From positions 1,124,099 through 1,188,098 of the forward strand of contig QAOA01001366.1 of assembly GCA_003255065.1 (NCBI GenBank): DNA of 64,000 nucleotides. The letters are read 5' to 3'. The stretch comes from Cercis canadensis (Eukaryota; Streptophyta; Magnoliopsida; Fabales; Fabaceae). The notes beneath the pieces are model-generated. The model had not been told where the DNA came from and ran no database searches. It saw nothing but the letters and a program-made list of their open reading frames with translations. Position 1 is the stretch's first letter. Every line of letters begins with the position of its first letter. The translations under genes were made by a program, and so were the position numbers. Below are positions 38,405-50,929 of this stretch, piece after piece.

Positions 38405-41400
38405 ATGTCATCCCCAGGAGTGCGATTGGATATTCAAGAGAAACATGTAAACGGCTTCTGCAGTTGATTCTATTTTAACGAAAGCCAGTGTACATTGAAT
38501 TATAATTTAACTAGTTTGGCTTCTGTTAAGTAAGAAAAACCATTGCTTATATCAGCTTCATTTTAATTCATTTACCCAGGTTGTAATGGATAATGGCATA
38601 GTCCAAATGACTTTATCAAACCCGGAAGGAATTGTGACTGGAATCCAATATAATGGAATTGACAATTTGCTCGAAATCCTTAATCAGGAATCTGACAGAG
38701 GGTACAGATATTTGTGTTATTCAATTCTCGCACCTGAGCAAATTCACAAACCATTGGCATAAAACGGTGCCCTACCATTATAAATAACCCAAATATGAAA
38801 TGTTCCTTTTTATTTTGCCAATAGATACTGGGATCTTGTATGGGACGAAGCTGGGAAAAGCGGAACAAAGGGTAGATTCGATAGGTAAAAATTCTTGAAC
38901 CCTATCATACCATTCCAAGTCTATGTTTTAGCCCAATTAATGGCGAATTCTATTCATTACACTTATGCAGGATGGAAGCCACAAACTTTACAGTAATAGT
39001 GGAAAATGACGAACAAGTCGAGCTCTCATTTACCAGAATGTGGGTTCCTTCCCTCGAGGGAGAGCTTGCGCCCCTCAATATAGATAAAAGGTACTTCACT
39101 TTTCACAGATCTTCTATAAGTTGTTATCATTATATATTGTTTTGTAATTTGAGAATGGCATCAATGATAAAAATCACTACGCTGATGAAAAGGAGGGCGA
39201 TTTTGTGTAGGTTTGTAATGCTTGGTTGTTCCTCTGGCTTCTACACGTACGCTATCTACGAGCATTTGAAGGAATGGCCTGCCTTCAATCTTGACAACAC
39301 TAGAATCGCTTTCAAGCTTAGGAAAGACAAGTAGGTACCAGTTTTTCTATCTTCAAGCTTGAAAAATTAAATGGAAAAAAAAAAACTTAATCTTTCTGGT
39401 ATTTTTTATTCCAAAGGTTCCATTACATGGTGATAGCAGACGACAGACAAAGATTTATGCCTCTGTCTGATGACCGGTCATCAGAAAGGGGACAAGCACT
39501 CGCCTACCCAGAGGCTGTCCTGCTTGTCAATCCTGTGGAACCCGAGTTCAAAGGAGAGGTACATTTTCTTTTTTATTTTCTTGAAAAAGAACAGGTACAT
39601 TAACGAATTTCTTTGTTTGTTATTAAAATTTTATTTTAAGTTATGTTATGGGCTTTTCATGAAATGGGCTATTAGCCCAATAAGGTACACTTTTTGGGGC
39701 CTGATATTGGACTTGCAATATTGCATGAATAGGTAGACGACAAGTATCAGTACTCATCCGAGAGCCGATACAATAGGGTTCATGGCTGGATATGCATCGA
39801 CCAATCAGTGGGCTTCTGGCTAATTACACCCAGCTACGAGTTCCGATCCGCCGGACCCCTCAAGCAATACCTTACCTCCCACGTGGGCCCCACCACCCTC
39901 TCTGTAAGTTTTGAATTTGCATTTCTGCAGTAAGTTTATAGTATCTGATCTGATCTTGCATTGAATTTATCTTTTCGTAAACGACATGATCAGGTATTTC
40001 ATAGCACGCATTACTCGGGGGAAGATCTGGTAATGAAATTTGGGACCAATGAGCCATGGAAGAAAGTCTTTGGACCCATATTTATATACCTTAATTCTTT
40101 ATTAAATGGGGAAAGCCAGCTTAAGCTCTGGGAGGACGCCAAACAACAGGTTTCTATATTATTAATTTTCTTCTCCACAAAGTAGATTACACCATCTTTG
40201 TCAACTAAGAAATTAAGAATACCATTTTAGCAGATGGTCAGTGAAATTGAAAGCTGGCCATATGCATTTCCAGCTTCGGAAGACTTCCCCTCATCTGATC
40301 AAAGGAGCAAAGTTAAAGGTAGATTACTTGTCCGAGATAGGTAGGTTCTATAGCTTTGCTCACCTTGATCTTTATGTTCTAGTTTTGCATTTTAGTTAGC
40401 CTGCATTAAGCTGAAAAACAAGTAATTGAACACATAACTTGACTTCATGTACCAACAAATATGAAAGGCTCTTTTCCAAAAACAAATTTTCCTTTTTATC
40501 AAAATCTGAACAAGAAAACAATGAAACTTAATTTTAACTTTTTTTCTCATACGTGATACTTCTCATAAGTGATTTAATTAATGTCTTTACTTATTTCTTC
40601 CTAACAAGTTGAAAAATCTTGATATATGGATATATTTATCTCATTAATTAAACTTCCATAGGTACATCAGTGATGCATGCATCTCAATAAGTGGTGCTTA
40701 TGTGGGATTAGCACCCCCAGGAGATGTTGGATCTTGGCAAAGAGAATCCAAGGTGACCTTTCAGTTACTTCCTTATTCAATTGTTATAAAGAGGAACAAC
40801 CTTGAGCTACACAGAAGGAAATTCATATGTTTTATATATTTCTAAACAGGGTTATCAGTTTTGGACCATTACTGATGAAAAAGGTTATTTCTCAATTATT
40901 GACATACGTGCTGGGGACTATAATCTGTACTCCTGGGTCACGGGATATATTGGCGATTACCGATATGACAATGTCATTAACATAACATCAGGTCTTAAAT
41001 ATTTCTTCTTAGTTATGAGGCTTTTAAGTTCCTAACCATTGTTCTAAAAATCATTGAGGGACGCAAAAATGTAACGTAGGTTGTGAAATTGATGTGGGAG
41101 AACTTGTTTATGAGCCTCCAAGAGATGGCCCTATATTGTGGGAAATAGGCATCCCTGATCGCTCTGCAGCTGAATTCTACATTCCAGATCCAAATCCAAA
41201 GTACATTAACAGACTTTATGTCAATCATCCAGACAGGTTGGTTTCCCTTGTTGCCAAGTTGAATAAAGATATTATTACAAATATCATGTTTTCTCCAAGG
41301 TTTTGAAGTTTTGGTCCAATGTTACCCTTAAAAACTTTTATTTCTGCAAATAAAAGGAAACATATGATATTTACTGCAATTGGCAGGTTTAGGCAATACG

Positions 41401-42410
41401 GATTATGGGAGAGATATGCAGATTTGTATCCAAATGAAGACTTAGTTTACACTGTTGGCATCAGTGACTATAGAAAAGACTGGTTTTTTGCTCAAGTTAA
41501 CAGGTTTGTGTTTTTCTCCAATGCCCATGACGCATCAAGTCTTTCCTATTCATATTCAGAACTTGTAAAAGGGTCCAGAAGACTCATGTCTGGGAGGGAA
41601 ATATTTTGAATGCTCTATTAATGAAAGCACTCTTTTAAATAGGCACATTTTATTCATAGCTCCTTCTGTCCTTTACAATTATCAATTATGCCAGCTTGTA
41701 GCCTAGGTGTCTAAATTAGTCTCTCTCTCTCTTCTCTTTCTCTTTTCTAATTTTTCCTTTTCCAATAAGTATATTGGTAATGCCCAAATTTGACCTTTGC
41801 TGGCATACCAAGGCTATCACTGCTCAAGCTTTTGCTGCTGTGCAGGAAGAAAGTCAATAACACATACCAAGGAACCACATGGCAAATCAATTTTAAACTC
41901 GATGATGTGAATATAAATGGAAGCTACAAATTACGATTGGCCCTGGCATCAGTGCATTCTTCTCGTCTGCAAGTATAAAACTCCATCTTCACTATTTGAC
42001 TTAATAGAAAGACACATTGCCATTCGAATATAAAGTCTTAATCTTACTAGTTACTAACATGTGTCATTCGAATATAATGTCTTAATCTTACTAGTTACTA
42101 ACCATAGTTTCTTTATTATGGTTTCTGTTTGTTTTAACTTTTCTGAGGCCAGGTTCAGATAAACGATTCAGAGGCAAACCCACCCTTATTTTCAAGTGGA
42201 ATAATTGGGAAGGAAAACACCATTGCTAGACATGGAATTCATGGGCTCTACTGGCTATACAGCATTGATATACAAGGCACTCTTCTTGTGGAGGGGAACA
42301 ATACCATCTTTCTAACACAAGCAAGAAGTACAAGCCCCTTCCAAGGGATCATGTATGATTATATTCGATTAGAAGGCCCCTCTTCTATTTCTTGTAAAGA
42401 TCAAACTTGA
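38405..42410 (+). CDS. Rhamnogalacturonate lyase C (PL4), 643 aa from the conservative start
   Basis: Exons: 38405-38446, 38580-38701, 38825-38884, 38971-39090, 39211-39330, 39417-39558, 39733-39903, 39994-40149, 40234-40340, 40662-40752, 40850-40991, 41080-41236, 41387-41503, 41846-41972, 42153-42410; total 1932 nt. The start MSSPGVRLDIQEKH aligns with the other copies, but the frame stays open upstream and a signal-peptide exon may precede it (38000-38123). Landmarks include SSGFYTYAIYEHLKEWPAFN and RKDKFHYMVIADDRQRFMPL in the catalytic part, GYQFWTITDEKGYFSIIDIR in the fn3-like part, and the CBM-like domain ending in IRLEGPSSISCKDQT. It is intact. It is the closest relative of the adjacent pseudogene, with which it shares even intron sequence. 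Confidence 0.92.
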
Positions 42411-42978
42411 GAATTTGATAAAGATTATTTGATGGAAAATATCACACATTTATTCTAAACAAATCAATGGAAAAATAATTTATGGATCCATATAATTTTT
42501 TGGAAGTTCATCACAATCTTTCTTTCCTACTTAGCAGATTAGCAGTACTGGTATATAATTTAAACTTGTGTGACATTGGGTGGGTGGGGTTTGAGTAGAG
42601 GTTTTACGTTCGGTTCCTAAAGTACCAAAAAAAATAAAATTGCGTGACATTTTTAGAATGAATTGAACTCAGCCATTTTTTATGCGGCTTTCTTCCAAAC
42701 TTTAAAAACTTAGCCAGAAGCCAAGTCCATTTTCTTCAAACACAGATTTCTGCTAATAACAATAAAACCTTGAAGGTAAGCATGAAATTCGGTAAAGTGA
42801 AAGATGTCACCCTTACTTTGCTAGAGACTTAACAGAAATTCACATGCCTAACAGAAACTCACACTCACCCATAATTTTCTGCAGTTTAACTTCAGTACTT
42901 TGTGCTTAGTTTATACCATTACACGGCTTCACCTTTCTGATCTGGACGAGGTTTCCTGGGTATTTGGGGATAGAATAC
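42411..42978. other. Relic 5' flank of the lyase pseudogene
   Basis: About 42630-42860 aligns with 46460-46690 upstream of lyase E, with shared blocks such as TTAGCCAGA/GTAGCCAGA, TCAAACACAGATTT, TTACTTTGCTAGAG and CACATGCCTAA. It therefore looks like the former promoter and 5' UTR of a complete lyase gene whose exons 1-9 have been deleted. Confidence 0.6.
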
Positions 42979-43210
42979 TTATGTGGGATGCATAGCAGCA
43001 AGTGGTGCTTATGTGGGATTAGCACTCCCGGGAGATGCTGGATCTTGGCAAAGAGAATCCAAGGTAACCTTTCAGTTACTTCCTTATTCCATTATCATAA
43101 AGAAGGACAAACCTTCAGCTACACAGAAGGAAATTCATGCATTTGATTCTATCCAGGGTTATCAGTTTTGGACCATTACTAATGATAAAGGCTATTTCTC
43201 AATTAAAGAC

Positions 43211-44513
43211 TGTTAAGTGGATTTTATAGTAACTTTTCAGGTATTCTTAGCTTATTATTTTAAAATTTCTTGAGTAATTTTAATGTTAAATAACGTGCTT
43301 TTGTCATTTGTGAAGATTTAATTGAGGATTGAAGTCTTTGATGAATTAAGGTGAAAAAGTGTGAAAGTGTGTGAAGAGGAACCAACAACAAGGGCTGCAG
43401 CGCCTGTGCAAATGAGCTACAGCGCCCATGAATGCTATTAAGTCAGCGCACCTGCGCTAGATAGCAAGAGCTACAGCGCTCCAACGCGCGCCACCCCTCC
43501 AGCAGAAACGAAGCGCCGCGGCGCTGTGTGCCTAGCGCCCATTCAACCCGAATGAAAGGGCACTAGCGCCCATGTCTTAGAGCCGCAGCGCCTGGACTCT
43601 TTTATCTTTTAACATTTTTATTGTTTTCCTAATTTAAATAGGATTCTTGCATTAGTATAAATAATACTCTAGGTTTTAGAATTGGGAACTTTTAGATTTT
43701 TTGGAGAGTAGAGAGGAGGCAAGACAATGATTGGAGCAAAAATTGTTGACAACAAATTTAGGCTTTTACACTGAGTTTTATTTTTCTTTCTTCTCATCTA
43801 TGTTTAGAATTTCATCAATTTTATTTTATTTTTCAGTCATGAACTAATTTCTTTTTAGAATTACCATATACCCTAACTATGAACGATTGTAGTTTTTTAA
43901 GGAATTAATCTATGATTTTATCTTTTTTATTTGAGTGTTTATTTTTGTTATTTATGCTTCTAATTGTCTGATCACCAATTAATTGATAAGTTAATCACAA
44001 TGAGATTTGTGTGTTTAATTTATTGGGATAAATATCATAGGTTGCATGTAAAATAATGATATATTTTCATGGCCTGTGTAGTTAATTAAAGATATCCATA
44101 GAATTGAATATAATTATTCGTAATTTACATAGGAATATAGTGAGTTCATAACTTGAAAATATTTTTATTAGACATTGGGAAAAACTAATGAATAAATTAA
44201 GAAATCTAGGCTAGCAATTAAAAAAATAAATCTAAATTAAGAAAATAAAGAATGAAAATCGAGATTATTTATGGTGAAATCGAAACCCTTAGACTTTCTC
44301 TCTATATTAATTCTTAATTTTTATTTATTTTTGCTTACTTTTAGTTTATTTAGTTTATTCTTACAATTTCTCCTTAATCAATTGATAAGATAAAATTTGA
44401 ATTAACCAAATTTTAATAATTAATAGCTTTAATCATCGTGTGAATAATAACTCATTTTTATTATATTACTTGTAAGATGATAATATGTACTTGCACTCTA
44501 TTTTCTCACAGCA
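43211..44513. mobile_element. Solo LTR, 1303 bp, in exon 11 of pseudogene D
   Basis: It starts TGTTAAGTGG and ends TCTCACAGCA. The 5-bp flanks are AAGAC and AATAC (one mismatch). Removing the element and one copy restores an alignment to exon 11 of lyase C with no gap, which fixes the borders. No primer site, polypurine tract or coding region is present, so it is an LTR left after recombination. A TATAAATA at 43656-43663 may be its promoter. The 1.3-kb length and GC-rich AGCGCC-repeat segment suggest a Ty3/gypsy (Athila/Tat-like) source; that lineage call is an inference. Confidence 0.88.
43393..43600. repeat. GC-rich cluster of AGCGCC-type motifs within the solo LTR
   Basis: About ten copies of AGCGCC or GCGCT variants occur in roughly 200 bp (for example GCTACAGCGCCCATG and AAGCGCCGCGGCGCTGTG), a sharp GC island in otherwise AT-rich DNA. 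Both orientations occur, so local hairpins are likely. Confidence 0.85.
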
Positions 44514-45411
44514 AATACATACATAGTTGGGACTATAATCTGCACTCGTGGGTCATTGGGTTTATTGGCGATTACCGATATGACAATGTCATTACCATAA
44601 CCTCATGTCTCAAATATTTTTCTTTGTTATGGAGCTTTTTAAGTTGTTGATGATAGGTACTGTTGTTCTAAAATCATTGAATGAGGGAAAAATGTAACGT
44701 AGGTTGTGAAATTGATTTGGGAGAACTTGTTTATGAGTCTCCAAGAGATGTCCCTACATTGTGGGAAATAGGCATCCCTGATCGCGCGCTCAGCGTCTGA
44801 ATTCTATATTCCTGATCCAAATCCAAAATTTAACAGACTCTATGTCAATCATCCAGACAGGTTGGTTCTCTTCTTTACAATTTGAACAAAAAGTGAAAGA
44901 GTTGTACATAATCAGTCAGACAGTCACCTATTTCACCACCATGATATAATTGCCAATTACTGGGAATTTCTCATGCATGTGCTTTCCTGAGATTATGAGT
45001 TTCTGGTCCAACCAACATTATTATTTAAACCTTTTAGGGAAAATAAAAACGTAACAGTGCCTAAATTGGCAGGTTTAGGCAATATGGATTGTGGGAGAGA
45101 TATGCAGATTTTTACCCAAATTCAGACTCAGTTTACACTGTTGGCATCAGTGATTATAGAAAATATTGGTTCTTTGCTCAAGTTAACAGGTAAGATTTTT
45201 TTCCCAATGCCCACTTATCTTTCCTTTTCATAAAGAATAGTTGTAAGTAACAGGCAGTCAGGCACCATAAATCTGTTTTGATGTTATATTAATGTAAAGC
45301 ACTCTTTCAGTAACATGGCAGCTCATAGCCTAGGTGTCTGAATTATTCTCTCTTTTTTTTTCTTCTCTTTTCCTCTTTTTCAGTTATTATCTGAGTAGAG
45401 CACAAAAATTG

Positions 45412-45604
45412 CCTCTAAAGTGAGGGTGCATTTTAGTGAGTAAAGTGCATTTTTGTAGCCACTAATAAGAGAATTAAGGGAGTGAGTTTTGAAAAATCTA
45501 TCTATCCTTATCAAAGTGCGTACACCTTATCACAATCTTAATCGTTAATTTTTTCATCAACGAATTCTCCTACATTTTACTAAGGTGCACCCTCACTTTA
45601 GAGG
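45412..45604. mobile_element. MITE in intron 13 of pseudogene D, about 193 bp
   Basis: Left CCTCTAAAGTGAGGGTGCA and right TGCACCCTCACTTTAGAGG are perfect inverses over 19 bp and extend inward through TTTAGT and ACTAAG. Lyase C intron 13 lacks it, so it inserted after the C/D duplication. Superfamily uncertain. Confidence 0.88.
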
Positions 45605-46132
45605 ATCCAAATAATTTGATAATATACCACGTTGTTAGCGATCAAGCTTTTCTTGTTCTGCTGGAAGACAGACAATAACACATACCAACGGCCCACATGT
45701 CAAATCAATTTCAAGCTGGATAGTGTAAAAAGGAATGGAACCTACAATTTATGATTGGCCCTGGCATCACTGTTTGTCTTAATAGAAAAAACACTCTGGA
45801 ATTTGAATATAAAGTCTTAAATCTTACTAACAACAGTTTTTTTTTGTTTTCCCTTCTGTTTCTTCTAAATTTGATGAGGGTAGGTTCGGATAAACGATCC
45901 AGAGGCAAACCCACCCTTATTTTCAAGTGGAGTAATTGGGAAGGAGAACACCATTACTAGACATGGAATTCATGGGTTCTACTGGCTATTCAGCATTGAT
46001 GTACAAGGCACTATTCTGGTGGAGGGAACTAATATCACCTTTCTAACACAAGCAAGTAGCATAAGTCCTTTCCAAGGGATCATGTATGATTATATTCGTT
46101 TAGAAGGGCCCCTTCTTTTGGAAAGATCATGA

Positions 46133-47229
46133 TTTAAGATTTTGCTTTAGATTATTGGAAGGAAAATATCGCCCCTTTATTCTAATATAAATCAATGGTG
46201 AAATAATTGTTTCATCAACAAAACTTTTCAAAAGTTTTTCGGAACCTTACTTTCCTATTTATTTTTCTGTCATTGTGAAATCTTTCTTCAATAATATTAA
46301 AGCAAATCTTGGACATAAAAAACAACCATATTAATTTGGGGACCAAAAACAACATGAAAAAGGGACCCTTAAGTGTTTTTGGGTTATCTAACTTTGCCAT
46401 CAAAAATTTTAACACTTAAATATGATATGATTTGTTGGGTAGTCCTAATGCACCCAAAAAGAAAATCTGTGACATTTTCAAGTTGAATAGGGAAAGATGA
46501 ATTGAAGCCATTATCCATTTTAATTTTAGTTTTTCTTCAAATCTTAGAAACGTAGCCAGATCTGAATCCATTTTCTTGATTCTTTCTCCTCAAACACAGA
46601 TTTAGCTAATAACCATGAGATTTACTTTGCTAGAGCCTATAAGGTTAACAGACTCAACAGAAACTCACATGCCTAATAGCTCTGCCAAAATGCTTAGAAG
46701 ACCATGTGATATCACAGTGATATTCTTGTTCCCTCTGATTCAAATTCTACTTTTGCATAAAGCTGATTTGATGTTATTTTTAACAGGGGGACACATACCC
46801 AACAGATATATTCGAGCTTGATTTTCGTAGATTTCAATTCTACCTTTTAGGGATTCTCTGGCATCACACATATATTTGATGATATATGTTGAGGACATCA
46901 CATAACTATCATATCATCATACATGCATATCACACCCCCAAGTGATGATTCATGATTGTGATATATATATACTTAATGCTTCAGCTCTAATATTGAGTCC
47001 ACAATCCTAAACGTATACGACTGCAATGGCGACTGAGTAAAGAATTGACGACGAAAGAATGCTTGACCTCTAGTCGAAGAAAACCAGGCCAAATAGAAAG
47101 TCTTGTAAACCTCAAGAACTCATATCACAAGAAAATAAAAAGGAAATTGTGGTAAAAATCATATTAGGGAGGTTTCAGAGACGGGAGAAAGGTAGCAATA
47201 ACTAGCAAGACTAGAAAAGATCGCTCACC
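46133..47229. other. Spacer and 5' region of lyase E
   Basis: The start resembles the 3' flank of lyase C. The part 46460-46690 matches the relic flank of pseudogene D. A hydrophobic frame (MLRRPCDITVIFLFPLIQIL, from about 46690) could be a signal peptide, but I find no donor that joins it to exon 1. Confidence 0.45.
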
Positions 47230-50200
47230 ATGACATCGCAAGGAGTGCAGTTAATTATTAAAGATAGTCATGTAAGATTTTATTTCTTTTTTCTTTTAAT
47301 TTTTTTTTTCTCTTTTAGAGGTTCAGATAACTTGAGACGTTGATATTTGAATTGCAGGTGGTGATGGACAATGGCATACTACAAGTGAGGGTTTCTAAAC
47401 CAGGTGGATTCGTCACTGGAATACGATATAATGGCATTGATAATCTGCTTGAAGATCTTAACCAGAGTGATAATAGAGGGTGCAAACTGCACACTGAACT
47501 TTAGAAACTGGTATTTTTAATTTCCTCGAAAAACTATGCGACTAAGATTACTCTAAATACTGTATTTATAGGTACTGGGACGTTGTTTGGAGTGAAGCAG
47601 GCAGTACAGGCACAACTGGGAAATTTGAACCGTATGTAACAATTTCCTTTTTAGTGCGCATCAGAAAGCAATCAAGGAAAAAAAAAACTGAAGGAAAAAA
47701 GCAGGCCTTTTACTATGTATGCCCTTTTACAGAGTTTTTGTATTCATGTAGGATTGTGGGAACAAGTTTCAGAGTTATAGTGGAAAATGAGGAACTGGTG
47801 GAGATCTCATTTACAAGAATGTGGGATCCATCTCTGAAGGGAAAGCTTTCGCCCCTAAACATAGATAAAAGGTCTGAATGATTGCTTGATAACTAAGTCT
47901 GTATGCATGCAGCTCAAAGTGGGAATATAATCCAGGATCATTAATTAATTATCTTGAAAAAGATCTAATGATATTTTTGCTGCAGGTATGTGATGCTTCG
48001 TAATTCCTCAGGCTTCTACTCATACGCCATCTTTGAACACTTGAAAGAGTGGCCAGCTTTCAACATACCTCAAATCAGGATTGTCTTCAACCTCCAAAAG
48101 GACAAGTATGTTAGTTGCCTTGTAATTATAATAATCTATTAATTGATTCTCCCAACACCAATGTTCCCTTCATACACTTAAACCAGTACTTGTGAAGAAT
48201 ATGTAATTAGCTCTTTGCAAAGGGCCAAAAATGAAACCTTAAATCATTTTATGTGAAGTCTTAATTTACATGTAGGTTCCATTATATGGCGGTAGCGGAT
48301 AATAGGCAGAGGTTTATGCCTCTTCCAGATGACCGGTTACCGGGAAGGGGACAAGAACTAGCCACCCCAGAAGCAGTCTTACTTGTTAATCCCGTGGAAC
48401 CCGAGTTCAAGGGCGAGGTACAATTCCAAATGTTTTCTATTGTTTTTTTTCTCTTTTCATCTAATTCTATGGGCAAATTAGTATAGTACAGTTTGTATAA
48501 ATAATGAGGAAACTGCTAATTGGTAAAATATGTCAATGGTATCTATCTACAAATTAATATCATTCATATTAGAAAAGCATAAGTTTATAGTCCAATAAAG
48601 AAAAAAAGAGAGAAATAGTGGTGGTTGCTTAGTAACCAAAAGCATTGATCATCATATAAAGGAGAATAGCTTAAGTGGGTGATTGATAAAATTTGTTAAT
48701 GACTGATTAAGGTGGATGACAAGTATCAATACTCAAGTGAGAACAAAGATCTCAAGGTCCATGGGTGGATAAGCTCCGACACCGAAACGGATCCAGCAAC
48801 GGGTTTCTGGGTAATCATACCAAGCAATGAGTTCCGATCAGGCGGTCCCGTTAAACAGAACCTCACCTCCCATGTAGGCCCCTTCAGCCTGGCAGTAAGT
48901 ATCCTTGTTGGCCATTGCATGCAGTTAATGAGTTTTTAAATCACTAATGCAGAAATAACTATAGCTGTTATCTCATGGTGAAGAGTTGAACTGAAACAAA
49001 TGACTTGGTACTGTGGTATGTGCCAGATGTTTCTGAGTGCTCACTATGCAGGAGAGGATCTAGTTCTGAAACTGCAACCAAATGAACCGTGGAAGAAAGT
49101 TTTCGGGCCGATCTTTGTCTATCTTAACAATTTGTTGGATAATGATGACCCACTCTGGCTCTGGGAGGATGCCAAAAATCAGGTTCCTTAATTATAGCGC
49201 TTATAGGTTTCTACCTTTGTGGCAGATAACATGGAAATAGCACTGACATTTAAACTTAAACCACCAAATGGCCTGTAGATGGCAAAGGAAGTCCAATCTT
49301 GGCCCTATGATTTTCCAGCTTCAGAGGATTACCAAAAGGCTGATCAACGGGGCTCTGTTTGTGGCACGTTACAAGTCCGAGACTGGTAATAACATCAATA
49401 TATGATTCTCCAAGTGAAGCTGAAAACTAACAATCTGATTTGATTTCCAAGACTTTGACTCATAAACAACCATTTCCAGGTTCTTAAGTGATGATTATAT
49501 ATCGGCTCAAGGCGCCTATGTGGGACTGGCACCACCAGGAGACGCAGGATCTTGGCAGAGAGAATGCAAGGTGGCACTCTACTAAACTATGACCAATTTA
49601 TAAAATTCATTCTAGAGGCTAAGTTTGTAGTTGCGTAATACATTGGAGCATGGAGCATGGACCATTGAAATCACTCAATTTTTTTTTGTTTTATCATATT
49701 CTTGGTCATGTAGTCAAAGACTTCAATGTACATGTTTCTGGTTAGGGATACCAATTCTGGACTAGAGTAGACGAGGAAGGCTGCTTCTCAATTAGTAATA
49801 TACGCAGTGGGGATTATAATCTATATGCATGGGTACCTGGCTTCATTGGAGAGTATTGGAACAAACTCGTACTCACCATAACCCCAGGTTCTTCTATTTA
49901 ATTTAATTGAATTAAAACTGGGTTTAATTTAGTATTCAGCTCATGCTTGTTAATAATGTATGTTATAAGAATAATGCAGGTTGTGAAATTAATGTTGGTG
50001 ATATTGTGTATGAACCCCCAAGAGATGGTCCAACATTATGGGAAATAGGCATTCCTGATCGCTCTGCTGCTGAGTTCTATGTTCCTGATCCTAATCCTAA
50101 GTACTTAAACAAGCTTTATGTCAACCATCCAGACAAGTTAGTCCCTCTTTAAATAACTTAAATCTCTTATTTGAGATCAGAATTTCTGAGCTAGCTGTGT

Positions 50201-50929
50201 TGCCAGCAATATCTATTTCAAAATTTTGTTGATAATTTTGAAGCATACAATGGCAGGTTTAGGCAGTATGGCTTGTGGGAAAGATACGCAGATTTATACC
50301 CAAATGAGGATTTGATTTATACTGTTGGTGTTAATGACTGCACAAAAGATTGGTTTTTTGCACAGGTTACCAGGTGTAGATTTTTAAAATAACATAAAAT
50401 TGTTTCTTTTCAGAAACACCCCTAACTTATATCTAAATTTGAGATTCATGCACAAAATCCAGGAAGAAAGATAATGGCACTTACCAGGGAACTACTTGGC
50501 AAATTAAATTCAAGCTCGAGATTGTGAAGGCAAGTGGAACCTATAAACTACGATTGGCACTTGCAACTGCAAATGTCTCCGAATTACAGGTTTGGAATTT
50601 GTTAATTTGATTTTACTGTGTTACCCTCTCCTTCATGCATGTTGGGTTACCTTACAAACTCTTTCCCATGTTTTTTCTTATGAAACTTAAAGGTTAGAGT
50701 GAATGATCCAAAAGAAGATCCTCTATTTACTACTGGGGTGATTGGAAAAGACAACACAATTGCTAGACATGGAATTCATGGACTCTACTGGCTATACAAC
50801 ATTGATATATCAAGTCTTGTGCTGGTGGAGGGCGATAATACTATCTATCTGACACAGAATATAGCCACTGGCCCTCTTCAGGGAATAATGTATGACTATA
50901 TTCGTTTAGAAGGCCCCCCAATCCCATAA
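47230..50929 (+). CDS. Rhamnogalacturonate lyase E (PL4), 640 aa, intact
   Basis: Exons: 47230-47271, 47358-47479, 47572-47631, 47752-47871, 47986-48105, 48276-48417, 48712-48894, 49027-49182, 49279-49385, 49480-49570, 49746-49887, 49980-50136, 50257-50373, 50463-50589, 50693-50929; total 1923 nt. It starts MTSQGVQLIIKDSHVVMDNG and ends [15 protein letters not shown]. Exon 7 is 9-12 nt longer than in the other copies (SSDTETDPATGFWVI). It is more diverged in the catalytic part, for example AFNIPQIRIVFNLQKDKFHY where the others have a TRI(A/T)FKLRKDK pattern, and the exon 9/10 junction encodes RDWF instead of RDRY. All splice sites and phases are intact, so it is likely functional, possibly with shifted substrate preference. 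Confidence 0.93.

Larger units (their letters stand above)
42979..46132 (+). pseudogene. Rhamnogalacturonate lyase pseudogene D (exons 10-15 only)
   Basis: Matches lyase C in part of exon 10 (about 42979-43063), exon 11 (43157-43210, then 44519-44606), exon 12 (44703-44860), exon 13 (45073-45189), exon 14 (about 45664-45786) and exon 15 (45884-46132), including the introns between. Exons 1-9 are missing. Exon 11 is split by a solo LTR and its last base has changed from G to T. Exon 12 carries extra bases near 44785 (GATCGCGCGCTCAGCG) that shift the frame. Exon 14 has lost its AG acceptor, a conserved Trp codon, and has a stop at 45752-45754. Exon 15 is still open and ends in EGPLLLERS. It cannot make a lyase. 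Confidence 0.95.

Noticed and set aside
42979-46132. Pseudogene D considered as a functional short lyase
   Set aside because: It lacks the catalytic N-terminal exons and has a frameshift, a stop and a lost splice acceptor.
46615-46821. Hydrophobic frame upstream of lyase E as its signal-peptide exon
   Set aside because: Suggestive, but no GT donor joins it in frame to exon 1, so it is not annotated as coding.
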